The translations under genes were made by a program, and so were the position numbers. Under the pieces are notes generated by a model, which saw only the letters and a list, made by a program, of their open reading frames with translations, ran no database searches and had not been told where the DNA came from. This document shows, in pieces, positions 37,009 through 45,945 of a stretch of DNA of 63,552 nt. Source of the DNA: Candidatus Heimdallarchaeota archaeon (lineage in GTDB: Archaea; Asgardarchaeota; Heimdallarchaeia; Heimdallarchaeales; Heimdallarchaeaceae). Where the stretch lies: NCBI GenBank assembly GCA_021399345.1, contig JAAFKI010000184.1:1-63552 (forward strand). The letters run 5' to 3'. How positions within the stretch are numbered: the first letter of the stretch is position 1; every line of letters starts with the position of its first letter.

Positions 37009-37512
37009 ATGGATAAAGAAAAAACTAGAGAATTTCTGAAAGAAGAGCATGAAAGATTGAATTCTGTCATCAACTCACTCCATGTAGAGGAACTTGTTCA
37101 ATATCATATTGTAAAAGCATGGAACATTAAAGATATTCTTGCACATTTAGCTGCGTGGAACAAAGAACTGACAAAATCAATTGATAGTCTTCTGGATAAG
37201 AAAGACATTTGGTTTAGAACACAAAATGAAGAAGAGTTTAATAAAATTCAAGTTACTTTAAGAAAATCTAAAAGTGTAGCAGAAATAATCGATGAATGGG
37301 AAAATTCATTTAATCAACTCATTGAAAAAATTGAAGGACTATCAGAGGAAGAATGGAATTTCAAATCTGATTATAAATTGAAAAGTGGAGATTTTGTTAC
37401 TGTTAAATCATTCTTTGAATATAGAAAACGGGGACTAGGCCATGAGGGATGGCATGCTTTCCAAATAGAAGATTGTTTTGAAAGCGATAGATGTGCTTGT
37501 AGAGTATATTAG
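37009..37512 (+). CDS. ClbS/DfsB (DUF1706)-type DinB-like four-helix protein
   Basis: This 167-residue protein starts with KTREFLKEEHERLNSVINSL, has the conserved WNIKDILAHLAAWNKELTK near residue 42 and ends with GHEGWHAFQIEDCF, which places a His where DinB-like proteins bind metal. Family members include ClbS, which opens the cyclopropane warhead of colibactin, and DinB thiol-transferase-like enzymes. The substrate here is unknown. It is followed by the aminotransferase, separated by 50 bases. Confidence 0.7.
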   Translation: MDKEKTREFLKEEHERLNSVINSLHVEELVQYHIVKAWNIKDILAHLAAWNKELTKSIDSLLDKKDIWFRTQNEEEFNKIQVTLRKSKSVAEIIDEWENSFNQLIEKIEGLSEEEWNFKSDYKLKSGDFVTVKSFFEYRKRGLGHEGWHAFQIEDCFESDRCACRVY

Positions 37513-37562
37513 CATGTAGCATACTCAACGTTTAAATTTTGAAATTAGTGAGGATTACATCG

Positions 37563-38864
37563 ATGATTCTTGAAAAACATTTATCAAAAACAGGTCAATA
37601 TTTAGAGAATAATGTTGACCTTTCAGCAGGCACTATAGCTTGGGGATTAAAGGCTAAAACAAGAGCAAAAGAGAATTCAGACTTTATTAATGCTACAACT
37701 GGAACTGCAACTGAAGATGATGGAAGGTTGATGGTTCTACCAACTCTTTATGATGAGCTTCGAAAATTAACAGGAGATCAGTTATTCGCTTATGCGAATA
37801 TGAGAGGACTAAATATTTTTGTTCAAGCTTGGAAAAAAGATACTCTGGAAAGCTATCCTTCTGATTTAAGAAAAAAAACTGAAACTCTTTCTACTCTTCC
37901 TGTAACTGCATGTGGTGGTTTAACTGGAGGATTGATGTTAGCTGGTCAAGTTTTTTTTGACAAAGGTGACACATTATTAGCTCCAAATACAAGATGGGGA
38001 AATGTAGATAATGTTTTTTTCAAGAATCAGCAGCTAAAAGAAATACCATATAAGCTAGTTGACCAAGAAGGTAATCTTTCTTTCTCAAATTTGAATGATA
38101 AATTAATTGAATGTCAAACAACAGAGAAAAAAGTAGGGGTTTATCTTAATTTTCCTAACAATCCATCTGGAATAAGTCCAACATTAGGTCAAATTAAAGA
38201 ATTACAAGAGACACTAGAAAAGATTACAGTTCCAACTGTTCTATTTCTTGATGATGCGTATGAAAATTATTGTTTCGAAGATGATGTAGTTGACCATTCT
38301 ATTTTCCCTTATTTAATTGGACTAAATGATAATGTAGTCACAGTAAAAATCGATGGAGCTTCAAAAAGATACTGTGCTTATGGGGCAAGATTGGGTACCA
38401 TGACAGTAGGTTTTGGATCAGAAAAGGATGAAGAGGAAAAAGCTAAAATCAGAGAGTTAATGGCTAAAGCAGCAAGAACTAACACCTCAAGCGCACCTAG
38501 AGGTATTCAAGAAGCATTAACCAACGTTCTAACAGATGAAAGAAAGAAAGAACAAATAAAGAAAGAGAAATTGAGAAATTTGAATATTCTTTCTAAAAGA
38601 TACAAATTAATCAAGAAACTAGGAGAAGAAATAACTAATGAGGTACTTAAACCTGTTAAATTCAATTCAGGATTCTTTGGTTATTATCTAATAAAAAATC
38701 AACAATCAGCTACAGAGATATCCACAAAGCTTTTAGAAAAAGGATTAGGAACAGTTCCATTTGTAAATAAATCAAATGACTTAAACGGAATAAGAGTTGC
38801 ATTTTGTTCCATAAGTGAAGAAAATATTCCTAAAGCATTTGATATTCTATATTCAACTTCTTGA
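37563..38864 (+). CDS. class I/II PLP-dependent aminotransferase
   Basis: About 433 residues from ATG 37563. GTGAGG lies 9 bases upstream, so the earlier in-frame TTG is rejected. The fold-type I landmarks are YANMRGLNIFV, TACGGLTGGLML, NFPNNPSGISPT (substrate Asn), LFLDDAYENYCF (PLP-ring Asp), the Schiff-base Lys in KIDGASKRYCAYGARLG and NGIRVAFCS (carboxylate Arg). It probably transaminates an amino acid with 2-oxoglutarate. The exact substrate is not clear from sequence. Confidence 0.87.
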   Translation: MILEKHLSKTGQYLENNVDLSAGTIAWGLKAKTRAKENSDFINATTGTATEDDGRLMVLPTLYDELRKLTGDQLFAYANMRGLNIFVQAWKKDTLESYPSDLRKKTETLSTLPVTACGGLTGGLMLAGQVFFDKGDTLLAPNTRWGNVDNVFFKNQQLKEIPYKLVDQEGNLSFSNLNDKLIECQTTEKKVGVYLNFPNNPSGISPTLGQIKELQETLEKITVPTVLFLDDAYENYCFEDDVVDHSIFPYLIGLNDNVVTVKIDGASKRYCAYGARLGTMTVGFGSEKDEEEKAKIRELMAKAARTNTSSAPRGIQEALTNVLTDERKKEQIKKEKLRNLNILSKRYKLIKKLGEEITNEVLKPVKFNSGFFGYYLIKNQQSATEISTKLLEKGLGTVPFVNKSNDLNGIRVAFCSISEENIPKAFDILYSTS

Positions 38865-38904
38865 TATCTATGAAACAGAAAAAGCTAAAGAGAAGAAGTT
38901 GTCT

Positions 38905-40095
38905 CTACTTCTTCATTGTTTTGGATTTCTTAACTGTTATTGGTAGGGCAACAAGGATTAGAACAGCAAAACTAAGTAGAACAAATGGTGCACTAGTTTT
39001 TGTAGGCGGATAACCAAATACCCTATAATACGATTCGAGAACTGCTGCGGTTGCATTTACCATTCCATACCCAAAATTATCGTCTTTACCTTCATCACCT
39101 AAATCATCGGCGGTTTCATGGAGAATCTCTCTAATTTCATCAACAGACATAGTATAATTAATGGATCTCATTAAAGCTATAACACCTACAACCTGTGGGC
39201 ATGCAAAAGAAGTACCCCATCCAGTGGCATAAGAATCAGGAGGAAAAGTGCTTCTGATATTATTGACTCCTTGATCACCAACGGGGGCAACAAGCTCAGT
39301 CCATGGACCAAAATTACTGAAATCTGCTTTATCGCGCCAGTAGCTGGTAGCACCAACTGAAATCACATTGTCATACCCTCCAGGAAATGATTGATAGTAT
39401 CTTCCTCCCCCAGATGATAAGGGGGTATTTCCTGTAACAGAAACTACAGGAATGTTTTGATTTACGGCATATGTGATGTCATCATGGTATAATTCACTTT
39501 CAGAATAATAATGAAGACTTAAGTTGATGACGTCTGCACCATTTTCAGCAGCATAACGTATGGCGTCACCGAATCCGTCTAAAGTTGTTCCTGCATAATT
39601 TAATGAATCAAGAACTCTGATATCCATAATGGTCACATTAGGGGCAACACCGGCTACACCAATTCCATCAAGTGGAGCTGCTATGATACCTGAAATGAAA
39701 GTAGCATGCCAATGAACAGGATCAGCAGCTTCTGGTCCAGGAATATTATCACTGGAAACAAAATCCCAGCCTGCAACATCATCAATGTACCCATTGTCGT
39801 CGTCATCTAAGCCATTATCTGGAATTTCATCTGTATTATTCCAAGATTTACCAGCTAATTGTGGATGTGAGAAGTCTATTCCAGAATCAATTACTGCAAC
39901 AGTTAAACTTTCATTTCCATATGTCTTCTCCCATGCACCATAAATGCTTATTTGAGGGAGATGCCAACCTACATCATTAGCTCTCATATTAGGAGGTAAA
40001 GCTATATCAGGTTTACTCACTGCTGAGTTGTAATTTAATGAAAATAAAACAATTAATAACAAGGTAGCAAAAACATGTTTGAATGCTTTATTCAT
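38905..40095 (-). CDS. secreted subtilisin-like serine peptidase (S8), C-terminally anchored
   Basis: 396 residues. Signal peptide 1-27, then the S8 domain with catalytic Asp in VAVIDSGIDFSHP, His in HWHATFISGIIAAP and Ser in GWGTSFACPQVVGVIALM. The Asn of the oxyanion hole is in VVSVTGN. The usual HGTHVAG is HATFISG here, an unusual but His-preserving form. A propeptide is short or absent. The tail YPPTKTS, a hydrophobic helix and KKSKTMKK suggest membrane attachment. It probably degrades external proteins or processes other surface proteins. Confidence 0.9.
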   Translation of the reverse strand: MNKAFKHVFATLLLIVLFSLNYNSAVSKPDIALPPNMRANDVGWHLPQISIYGAWEKTYGNESLTVAVIDSGIDFSHPQLAGKSWNNTDEIPDNGLDDDDNGYIDDVAGWDFVSSDNIPGPEAADPVHWHATFISGIIAAPLDGIGVAGVAPNVTIMDIRVLDSLNYAGTTLDGFGDAIRYAAENGADVINLSLHYYSESELYHDDITYAVNQNIPVVSVTGNTPLSSGGGRYYQSFPGGYDNVISVGATSYWRDKADFSNFGPWTELVAPVGDQGVNNIRSTFPPDSYATGWGTSFACPQVVGVIALMRSINYTMSVDEIREILHETADDLGDEGKDDNFGYGMVNATAAVLESYYRVFGYPPTKTSAPFVLLSFAVLILVALPITVKKSKTMKK

Positions 40096-40201
40096 AATTT
40101 ATAGCTAACTAAAGTAACTTATAAAATTATTTGATATCTTTTCGAATGCTTATTAGCGAAAATTGATTTCATTATGAAAAAGAAAAAAGAAGGAGGAATA
40201 G

Positions 40202-40954
40202 CTATTTTAGTGCTTCATCAGCTTTTCCTTGGAAAATTTTCCAGAGTTTCATCTTTTTAGCTTCACCAGTCTTGATCTTTCTGAAGTTTTCTCCTTGGCG
40301 AGAAAGAACTACTAGAGTAATAGCTAACATTGTGGCGAATGCAACCCAACCAAAAGTACCAGTTACAGCTGGATTATTCAAATCCGCAATACCTGTTGCT
40401 GGCGAAACCCAAGTCCAAATGTATGTTCCCCAGAAGATGAAGATTACACCCATAACGACAAAACTGACTAAATATGTTATCGCACTATACATGATAGCTG
40501 ATCCCAATATGAAGTAAAGCACCAACCAAATTGGTAAAAATATTGGATTAAAGAATATCATTGAACCCAAGGTAGATGCAACACCTTTTCCGCCTGGACC
40601 CCAAAGCCAAATGGTCCAATTATGACCTAGAATTGCTGCAGGACCAGCAAAAGCGACCACCCAAAGATCACTATTACCAAATGCGTATGAGATGTATATA
40701 GTTAACCACATAGCAAAGAAACCCTTTAACATATCAAGTATAGCTTCAATTATACCAACAGTATAAGCTAAACCTTTTGGTTTTCCTTCAGCTTGAAAAG
40801 CTCGAATAACGTTTCGTCCACCTACATTTTTGGAACCAACTGTACGTATATCGATTTTTAACCAAAGTTTAACTATAATCCAAGCTATTGGAATTGATCC
40901 TAAAAGATAACCTATGCCTGCTGCCCAAAGTACATCTATTGTTGGAGGTACCAT
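40202..40954 (-). CDS. plsY: PlsY-like glycerol-3-phosphate acyltransferase
   Basis: This 250-residue integral membrane protein has the three PlsY motifs. The first is GSIPIAWIIVK followed by DIRTVGSKNVGGRNVIRAF (canonical GSGNIGATNVLR). The second is the ILDMLKGFFAMWL region. The third is GHNWTIWLWGPGGKGVASTLG. About six helices are predicted, with an insertion near 150-210. Bacterial PlsY moves an acyl group from acyl phosphate to glycerol-3-phosphate. Archaea are expected to make glycerol-1-phosphate ether lipids, so its presence is notable. No plsX or plsC is seen in the window. The gene stands alone. Confidence 0.88.
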   Translation of the reverse strand: MVPPTIDVLWAAGIGYLLGSIPIAWIIVKLWLKIDIRTVGSKNVGGRNVIRAFQAEGKPKGLAYTVGIIEAILDMLKGFFAMWLTIYISYAFGNSDLWVVAFAGPAAILGHNWTIWLWGPGGKGVASTLGSMIFFNPIFLPIWLVLYFILGSAIMYSAITYLVSFVVMGVIFIFWGTYIWTWVSPATGIADLNNPAVTGTFGWVAFATMLAITLVVLSRQGENFRKIKTGEAKKMKLWKIFQGKADEALK

Positions 40955-41167
40955 GTCTAAATCTCTTCCAAAGCTTCTTTAAAAACTTTATTCGACACTC
41001 CAAGGAGGTTTCCTATTTTCTATTGAGAAAGATTGTTATTTAGAAAAAAATTTCTATCCTATAAGGGTTCATAAAGACTGATTTTGATATCCTCTCTTTC
41101 TTTTTTCTTTCTGGTATTTAATCATTAAATTGAAATAGCTCTTTTCTTGAATTTTGCTTGAACTATA

Positions 41168-42352
41168 ATGATTAGAGAGTTCAAAGATTCAGAAGATATA
41201 AACCAAGCTGTCAAGTTAGCTACATTATGCTTCCATGAACCAACCAAAGAAATGGAGAAATTCTTTGCAGGAATTCAAGAGTTGGAAATGATTGGAGCTT
41301 TTGAAGAGAATACTCTTCTAGCAGCTGCTGGTTCATATAAATTTCAAATGTTCATTAGAGAAAAGTTGTTTGACTGTGCTGGAATTGCTTATGTTATGAC
41401 TAACCCAGCACAAAGAAGAAAAGGTTATGTTAAGGATCTAATGAATAAACTGATTATTGATAAGAAGAATCAAGGTTATCCAGTTGCAGCTCTTTGGCCT
41501 TTTGACCATGGTTTCTATCAGAAATTTGGATTTGAAAATGCTGAAAAAGCTATCCATTACAATTTCAAACCAAGTGAAATTAAATCAAGCTTCAAGCTTG
41601 AAGATAATATCAAAATAAGTGAAGTAACTGATAAGAAGGATTTCTTTCCCCTGATTCAAGTAGCTAAAAATGCACTAAATAAATATACTAGAGTCATAGG
41701 AGATGTTGATGCTTGGTTACTCAGAGGAGAACTACAAGGTTATTTCAAAATATATCTCATGGAGCGAGACGAAAAACCTATTGCTTATATTTCCTTAAAA
41801 TTCAGAAAAGCTAAAGAATGGGAACACAACATGCAGATAATGGATATTGCTTATGTAAACATACATGCTAAGCATAATCTTTTTGCTTTCTTAAGAAATT
41901 TTGAAGCAGACATAAATCAAATATCTTTGACTCTCCCAGTTCAAGAGGAAATTGAAGGTTATTTAGATGGTATAAAGGACACTCACAAATTTAGTCAATG
42001 GCCAGCAATGTTTAGAATTTTGAATATTAAGAAGTCTTTCGAGCAACTAGACTATCACTCAGCATTGAATGAAGAACTATATTTTCAAGTCGAAGACACT
42101 GTTTTACAAGAAAATAGTGGTATTTGGAATTTACAAATCAAAGATGGTAAATGTGTAGCATCGAAAATAGAAGGTCAAAATATTGACAAAGAGAAAATTC
42201 TAGAATTATCAATTAATCAGCTATCTCAAACTCTTATTGGTTATTCTAAAGTTGAACATCTTCTAGAACACACTGGAAAAAGAATTCCTGAAGAATGGAA
42301 GCATAAAGATTTGTTCCCAGTAATGCCATGCTCATTCATGCTGTGGTTTTAA
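41168..42352 (+). CDS. Eis-like GNAT N-acetyltransferase with C-terminal sterol-carrier-like domain
   Basis: 394 residues. The N-terminal GNAT domain has YVMTNPAQRRKGYVKDLM, where RRKGYV is the acetyl-CoA loop, and AALWPFDHGFYQKFGFENA, a signature of Eis-type proteins. A second GNAT-like fold follows, and residues about 295-394 resemble the SCP2-like domain ending PVMPCSFMLWF, where the C-terminal carboxylate is thought to be part of the active site. Eis enzymes acetylate amines such as aminoglycosides or peptides. The substrate here is unknown. Confidence 0.82.
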   Translation: MIREFKDSEDINQAVKLATLCFHEPTKEMEKFFAGIQELEMIGAFEENTLLAAAGSYKFQMFIREKLFDCAGIAYVMTNPAQRRKGYVKDLMNKLIIDKKNQGYPVAALWPFDHGFYQKFGFENAEKAIHYNFKPSEIKSSFKLEDNIKISEVTDKKDFFPLIQVAKNALNKYTRVIGDVDAWLLRGELQGYFKIYLMERDEKPIAYISLKFRKAKEWEHNMQIMDIAYVNIHAKHNLFAFLRNFEADINQISLTLPVQEEIEGYLDGIKDTHKFSQWPAMFRILNIKKSFEQLDYHSALNEELYFQVEDTVLQENSGIWNLQIKDGKCVASKIEGQNIDKEKILELSINQLSQTLIGYSKVEHLLEHTGKRIPEEWKHKDLFPVMPCSFMLWF

Positions 42353-42362
42353 ATGAGAGGAA

Positions 42363-42373
42363 TAATATATAAG
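42363..42373 (+). promoter_or_regulatory. TATA box of the 144-residue orphan
   Basis: TAATATATAAG lies just after the acetyltransferase stop and is centred about 28 bases before the ATG at 42396. That spacing predicts a leaderless transcript and an independent promoter for the orphan gene. Confidence 0.55.
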
Positions 42374-42395
42374 TAAGAAAATCTAATTTAATTTC

Positions 42396-42830
42396 ATGAG
42401 TGAACACGAAGTTGAAGAATTAGAAAAAATACTCATTCCTTTTGCTTTAGGCAGATTTGATTTTGATAACTATAAAACTAATTTTCCAATGGGAAGAATG
42501 GCTATGAATATGGCTAAAAGGATGATGGGGAACTGGATTAACGATTATGTTACTTGGCTAGTTAGAGCTTTTACTCGCTGTTTAGTCAATGTAACTGATG
42601 AAATTTATCTAAAAGATCTTGCAGCGGTGGTTTTAGCAGAAGCAAGTTTCATGCAGGGGATAGGTCCTTGGGGTCCTTTCCAAATGCAAATGGGGACAGG
42701 TGGCGGCGATAGATCTGCAATGGAACCCCAAGTTGAAACAGAAGCTCATGCTTGGTTACTTCATCTGCAAGAAATAGGTAAACTACCAGGTGTATATGAA
42801 CGCTTTACTGGAAAGTATTCCTTGAACTAA
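42396..42830 (+). CDS. orphan 144-residue protein, unknown
   Basis: The protein is helical with a conserved-looking core (MAMNMAKRMMGNWINDYVTW then LVRAFTRCLVNVTDE), a Gly/Met-rich loop (GPWGPFQMQMGTGGGD) and the end EIGKLPGVYERFTGKY. I do not recognise the family. It has no clear membrane helix and no zinc site. It has its own TATA box. A decayed copy of its 3' end lies at 44539-44611 beyond two membrane-protein genes, so this gene was once partly or wholly duplicated. Confidence 0.7.
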   Translation: MSEHEVEELEKILIPFALGRFDFDNYKTNFPMGRMAMNMAKRMMGNWINDYVTWLVRAFTRCLVNVTDEIYLKDLAAVVLAEASFMQGIGPWGPFQMQMGTGGGDRSAMEPQVETEAHAWLLHLQEIGKLPGVYERFTGKYSLN

Positions 42831-42837
42831 ATATGTC
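42765..42837 (+). repeat. 3' end of the orphan gene, copy 1 of a direct repeat
   Basis: From CTGCAAGAAATAGGTAAACT through the stop codon and a few bases past it, this segment resembles 44539-44611 in the same orientation. The shared blocks are ATAGGTAAA.TACCAGG and ATT.CCTTGAACTAA.TATGT. It is the intact, coding copy. Confidence 0.6.
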
Positions 42838-42841
42838 TGTA

Positions 42842-43327
42842 TTATTTTCTTTTTTCTTTTTGTTCTTGTTGTTTTAAGGGACTGCCTAAATCTTCTAATC
42901 TTTCTTTGAAATCGAATTCATTATAAGTAACTTTTTTTTCCTTTTCTTGCTTTTCCACTCGAGATGCAATTTTGTCTAGTTTATCAAAACTAGTTCGTTT
43001 TCTTTGTATTCTCTCTTTCTCTTTCCTCATTTCTTCAGCTCTAGCATCAAAATTTAATCTATATTTTATGTAATCTCTAAGATTCATGTTTGCTCTTTCT
43101 AGCTTTCTATTTATGACAGCATAAATTGCAATAATTTCCAATGTGACAATAATTAAGAGATTCAGCAATCTATAAAAACTGTCATCAATTTGAATAAATT
43201 GACGTAATATTGTAGTGAAAATAAACGACACAAGAATTATTATTCCTGGGAAGAACAGAAATAGATAACTTATATCGCTTACAAGAGAAGTTAATAGCAT
43301 AACCTTTTCCAAAGAAGAAAAGGACAA
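42842..43327 (-). CDS. membrane protein with charged tail (possibly the frameshifted end of the next gene)
   Basis: 161 residues: two hydrophobic segments (about 10-42 and 54-70), then a highly charged, coiled-coil-like tail (about 80-161, many Arg/Lys/Glu). It overlaps the upstream gene by 143 bases in another frame. The upstream protein loses hydrophobic character where this frame becomes hydrophobic (MLLTSLVSDISYLFLFFPGI). One continuous protein interrupted by a frameshift near 43290-43320 is therefore plausible. As a separate gene, an ATG at 43300 would still overlap by more than 110 bases. Confidence 0.55.
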   Translation of the reverse strand: MSFSSLEKVMLLTSLVSDISYLFLFFPGIIILVSFIFTTILRQFIQIDDSFYRLLNLLIIVTLEIIAIYAVINRKLERANMNLRDYIKYRLNFDARAEEMRKEKERIQRKRTSFDKLDKIASRVEKQEKEKKVTYNEFDFKERLEDLGSPLKQQEQKEKRK

Positions 43328-44465
43328 TATATTTGATTATTAGATAGGTTGCAATTATTGCAATTATGAGCCACGAAACGATAATGAGTGTGTTATTACT
43401 AAAAACAAAGGAATAAATAACAAAAGTAACAAGAAAAATTGTTACCACAAAATCCTGTAAAATTCTTTCTCTCCTAATTGACAGAATTCTTCTTACTGAA
43501 CCTCTAGGTTCCTTTTCTAAGCTAATAATCTCGGAATATTCGCTTGTTGTGGTTCTTTTTCGTTTGAATAAGTTGACTTGACAGTGGATGCAATGTTCTA
43601 AGAACATATCAGTTCTTTCACCACATCCAGGACAGTTAATCAAATTAAAAGTCTCTTCTAGTTCTTGCTGTGCTCTTGGAATCCCTGCTTTTTCCACATG
43701 TTTGGTTTTTTGTTGAAGAATAGAAATATAAGTTCTAGATTGGATATGTTCCTTAGTAGTGGGAATTTTGGTTCTTAATCTTCTATCTTTAACTAGGAAT
43801 GCTACTTTAGCTTCATAAGGTAAGAGAGGCTTAGTTAGAACAAACTTTCGAATTCTTGAGATATCAACTATTAGTTTTATTCCTACAACAATCATCAATC
43901 CTGATTCAACGAATCCATTGAATGTAATCAAGAACGCATATAACGATTCATCAGCAACGGAACTTGCTATTGCACTAAAAACTGCTATTATAATTGAAAA
44001 AAATGCATAAATTGAATAAAAAGCACTTCCTATTTTTAGAGAAAAAATTCTATCGATTTTCCTTAATAACTTATTTAACATATAGAAACCAAAAATCCTA
44101 CCTAGGATGACTGTATATCCAGTTAATCCTGCTAAGAATGGCCATCCAAGGAATACTATGTCCGAGAGTACTGCTACTGAAAACGCAATCATCCACAAAG
44201 CAGTTTGTTTCCCCATCTTTGTAATATGATCAACAAAATAGATATCAGTAATGGAATATATTCCAAATGCAATCGGTAATAAACTAATTGCGGTAAATGC
44301 AAAAAGGATGTATTCAATCAGTTGATAATATTCCGAATTATTGAGATATAAATTATGCGCTATATTTAGAAAACTGACAATGATAAATAATATGCACCCT
44401 GAAAAAATAAGTACTGAATGAGTTTTTATAGGCTGATCAGCTTTTTCTTGCTCTTTCATTTTCAA
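43185..44465 (-). CDS. polytopic membrane protein with internal zinc ribbon, unknown
   Basis: 426 residues. About six membrane helices occupy residues 18-200. A basic cytoplasmic part follows, with a zinc ribbon near 278-298 (CPGCGERTDMFLEHCIHC). Two more helices lie near 340-385. The last 40 residues (after FFFGKG) are polar, Cys/Tyr-rich and unlike the rest, and they overlap the following gene in another frame, so the true C-terminus may continue there. The function is unknown; the form resembles a membrane sensor or scaffold. Confidence 0.65.
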   Translation of the reverse strand: MKMKEQEKADQPIKTHSVLIFSGCILFIIVSFLNIAHNLYLNNSEYYQLIEYILFAFTAISLLPIAFGIYSITDIYFVDHITKMGKQTALWMIAFSVAVLSDIVFLGWPFLAGLTGYTVILGRIFGFYMLNKLLRKIDRIFSLKIGSAFYSIYAFFSIIIAVFSAIASSVADESLYAFLITFNGFVESGLMIVVGIKLIVDISRIRKFVLTKPLLPYEAKVAFLVKDRRLRTKIPTTKEHIQSRTYISILQQKTKHVEKAGIPRAQQELEETFNLINCPGCGERTDMFLEHCIHCQVNLFKRKRTTTSEYSEIISLEKEPRGSVRRILSIRRERILQDFVVTIFLVTFVIYSFVFSNNTLIIVSWLIIAIIATYLIIKYIVLFFFGKGYAINFSCKRYKLSISVLPRNNNSCVVYFHYNITSIYSN

Positions 44466-44538
44466 ACATCCAGATATTCTTATTTTGTTAAGGATAATAA
44501 ATAAATATGCTACTTATACACACTTATAAGCCGTTTGA

Positions 44539-44611
44539 CTTGCAAAAATAGGTAAATTACCAGGAATTCATGTACAATTTACTAGGAGATATTTCCTTGA
44601 ACTAATTATGT
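44539..44611 (+). pseudogene. decayed duplicate of the orphan gene's 3' end
   Basis: The sequence from CTTGCAAAAATAGGTAAATT to CCTTGAACTAATTATGT matches the last about 70 bases of the gene ending at 42830. It would read KLPGIHVQFT before losing frame by an inserted base near the end. Upstream of it no further similarity is visible, so only the tail of the copy survives. Confidence 0.55.
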
Positions 44612-44626
44612 GAAATAGCTTTCAAC

Positions 44627-45859
44627 TCATTTTTTCTTTGATTTTCTTCTTAATTTGTTCAGACTAATCACAAAAATAAAGAAAAATAAAGTTTGAAAAT
44701 GAAGATTTGTTTTTGTAATCCTTTCTAGATTCTCATTTAGAGGATAAAGATCATTGTTTTCTGCTTTTCCATTGATATGATATGTACTGTTTTGATCCAA
44801 ACTAGACCAGTAATTGCCTTCTTTTGTTTCAGTATCATGCCAGGAGTTATCTCTTCCTGAATCGTAAGCTTGTGATGTTCCTTCTATATGATTATGAATG
44901 AAGTAGTTGTGATGAACAGTATTGAATCTCGAGTCAACATCTAATGCAACCCCATATCCTGTATTGTTTCTAATTAGATTGTAGGTAAATTTACTTCTGT
45001 GCGTATCCCAAGAATTAATTCCATACCATCCATTGAATTCAATAACATTGTTTGTAATTTCTGAATCTACTAAACCATATGTCATTATTCCATCTCTTTC
45101 ATTGAATCCAATTGTGTTGTTATCTATCTCTACTTCAGGACCGCCTATAAATAATCCTACGATATTGTTAGTAATGATATTCCCTTTTACGATAGTATTT
45201 CTTCCTCCAACCATTAAACCCCAGAAATTGAAAGAACATAAATTGTTAATAAAAGTGTTATTTTCACCTCCTCCAAAAATTCCACTATGACTTTGATTCA
45301 AACAGATATTATTCTCAACTAACGTATTATTGGTATATTCCATATAAATACCAAATTCTAGCCATCCAAATTCATCAAAATAGCTAAAAGACTCATATAT
45401 ACAAATATTATTTGTTATTGAAGCACCATTAGTTCTTCTTAAATCTAAACCTCTACTAGATAATTGGTGTGAATAAATTGTATTGAAACTATTATTGGTT
45501 ATAGTTACAGTATAATCTGCCACATCACGAACAAAGATACATGTCCATAAGGCTTTAATTGAACAGTTTCTAATAACAAAGTGTTTTGTAGTATCCTCAA
45601 CATGTATTCCGGCACCATAATCAAATGAGTCAATTACATAGTTTTCAATTAAATATGGGTCTAAAGCAGTTCCTGAACCTGAAAAACCATAGTTAATGAA
45701 ATCTTGATCACTTGCAATATTGATAAACACTTCTGATTCAGAAATTTCCATATTACCATAAAGAAAATTAGAATTTGCTGATTCAACAGGAAAAATGAAT
45801 GAAAAGAGCAACATAAAAGAAAAGCTAATTACTGTAAATTTCTTCAAACTCCCCATCAT
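44627..45859 (-). CDS. secreted right-handed beta-helix protein (NosD/PbH1-like), C-terminally anchored
   Basis: 410 residues. Signal peptide 1-27, then FLYGNMEISESEVFINIASD and the domain start FSGSGTALDPYLIENYVID, common in archaeal beta-helix surface proteins. A series of about 20-25-residue PbH1 repeats follows (VIRNCSI, TITNNSFN, SITNNI, LVENNI, TFINNL, IVKGNII, EIDNNTI, EITNNVIEFN, KFTYNLIRNN). Such proteins bind or cleave polysaccharides or are structural. The tail (RITKTN, hydrophobic helix, LRRKSKKK) implies membrane anchoring. No catalytic site is assignable. Confidence 0.85.
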   Translation of the reverse strand: MMGSLKKFTVISFSFMLLFSFIFPVESANSNFLYGNMEISESEVFINIASDQDFINYGFSGSGTALDPYLIENYVIDSFDYGAGIHVEDTTKHFVIRNCSIKALWTCIFVRDVADYTVTITNNSFNTIYSHQLSSRGLDLRRTNGASITNNICIYESFSYFDEFGWLEFGIYMEYTNNTLVENNICLNQSHSGIFGGGENNTFINNLCSFNFWGLMVGGRNTIVKGNIITNNIVGLFIGGPEVEIDNNTIGFNERDGIMTYGLVDSEITNNVIEFNGWYGINSWDTHRSKFTYNLIRNNTGYGVALDVDSRFNTVHHNYFIHNHIEGTSQAYDSGRDNSWHDTETKEGNYWSSLDQNSTYHINGKAENNDLYPLNENLERITKTNLHFQTLFFFIFVISLNKLRRKSKKK

Positions 45860-45945
45860 GCTCTTTCAACTAGACAACAATCCTTGAAGACTTATAAGAT
45901 TTTTGTGAAAATAGAAAAACAAAATTAAAAGGAAAGAAAAGTAAG

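Noticed and set aside
38905..40095. Subtilase inactivated because HGTHVAG is altered to HATFISG
   Set aside because: The catalytic His is kept, and Asp, Asn and Ser motifs are normal, so activity is likely.
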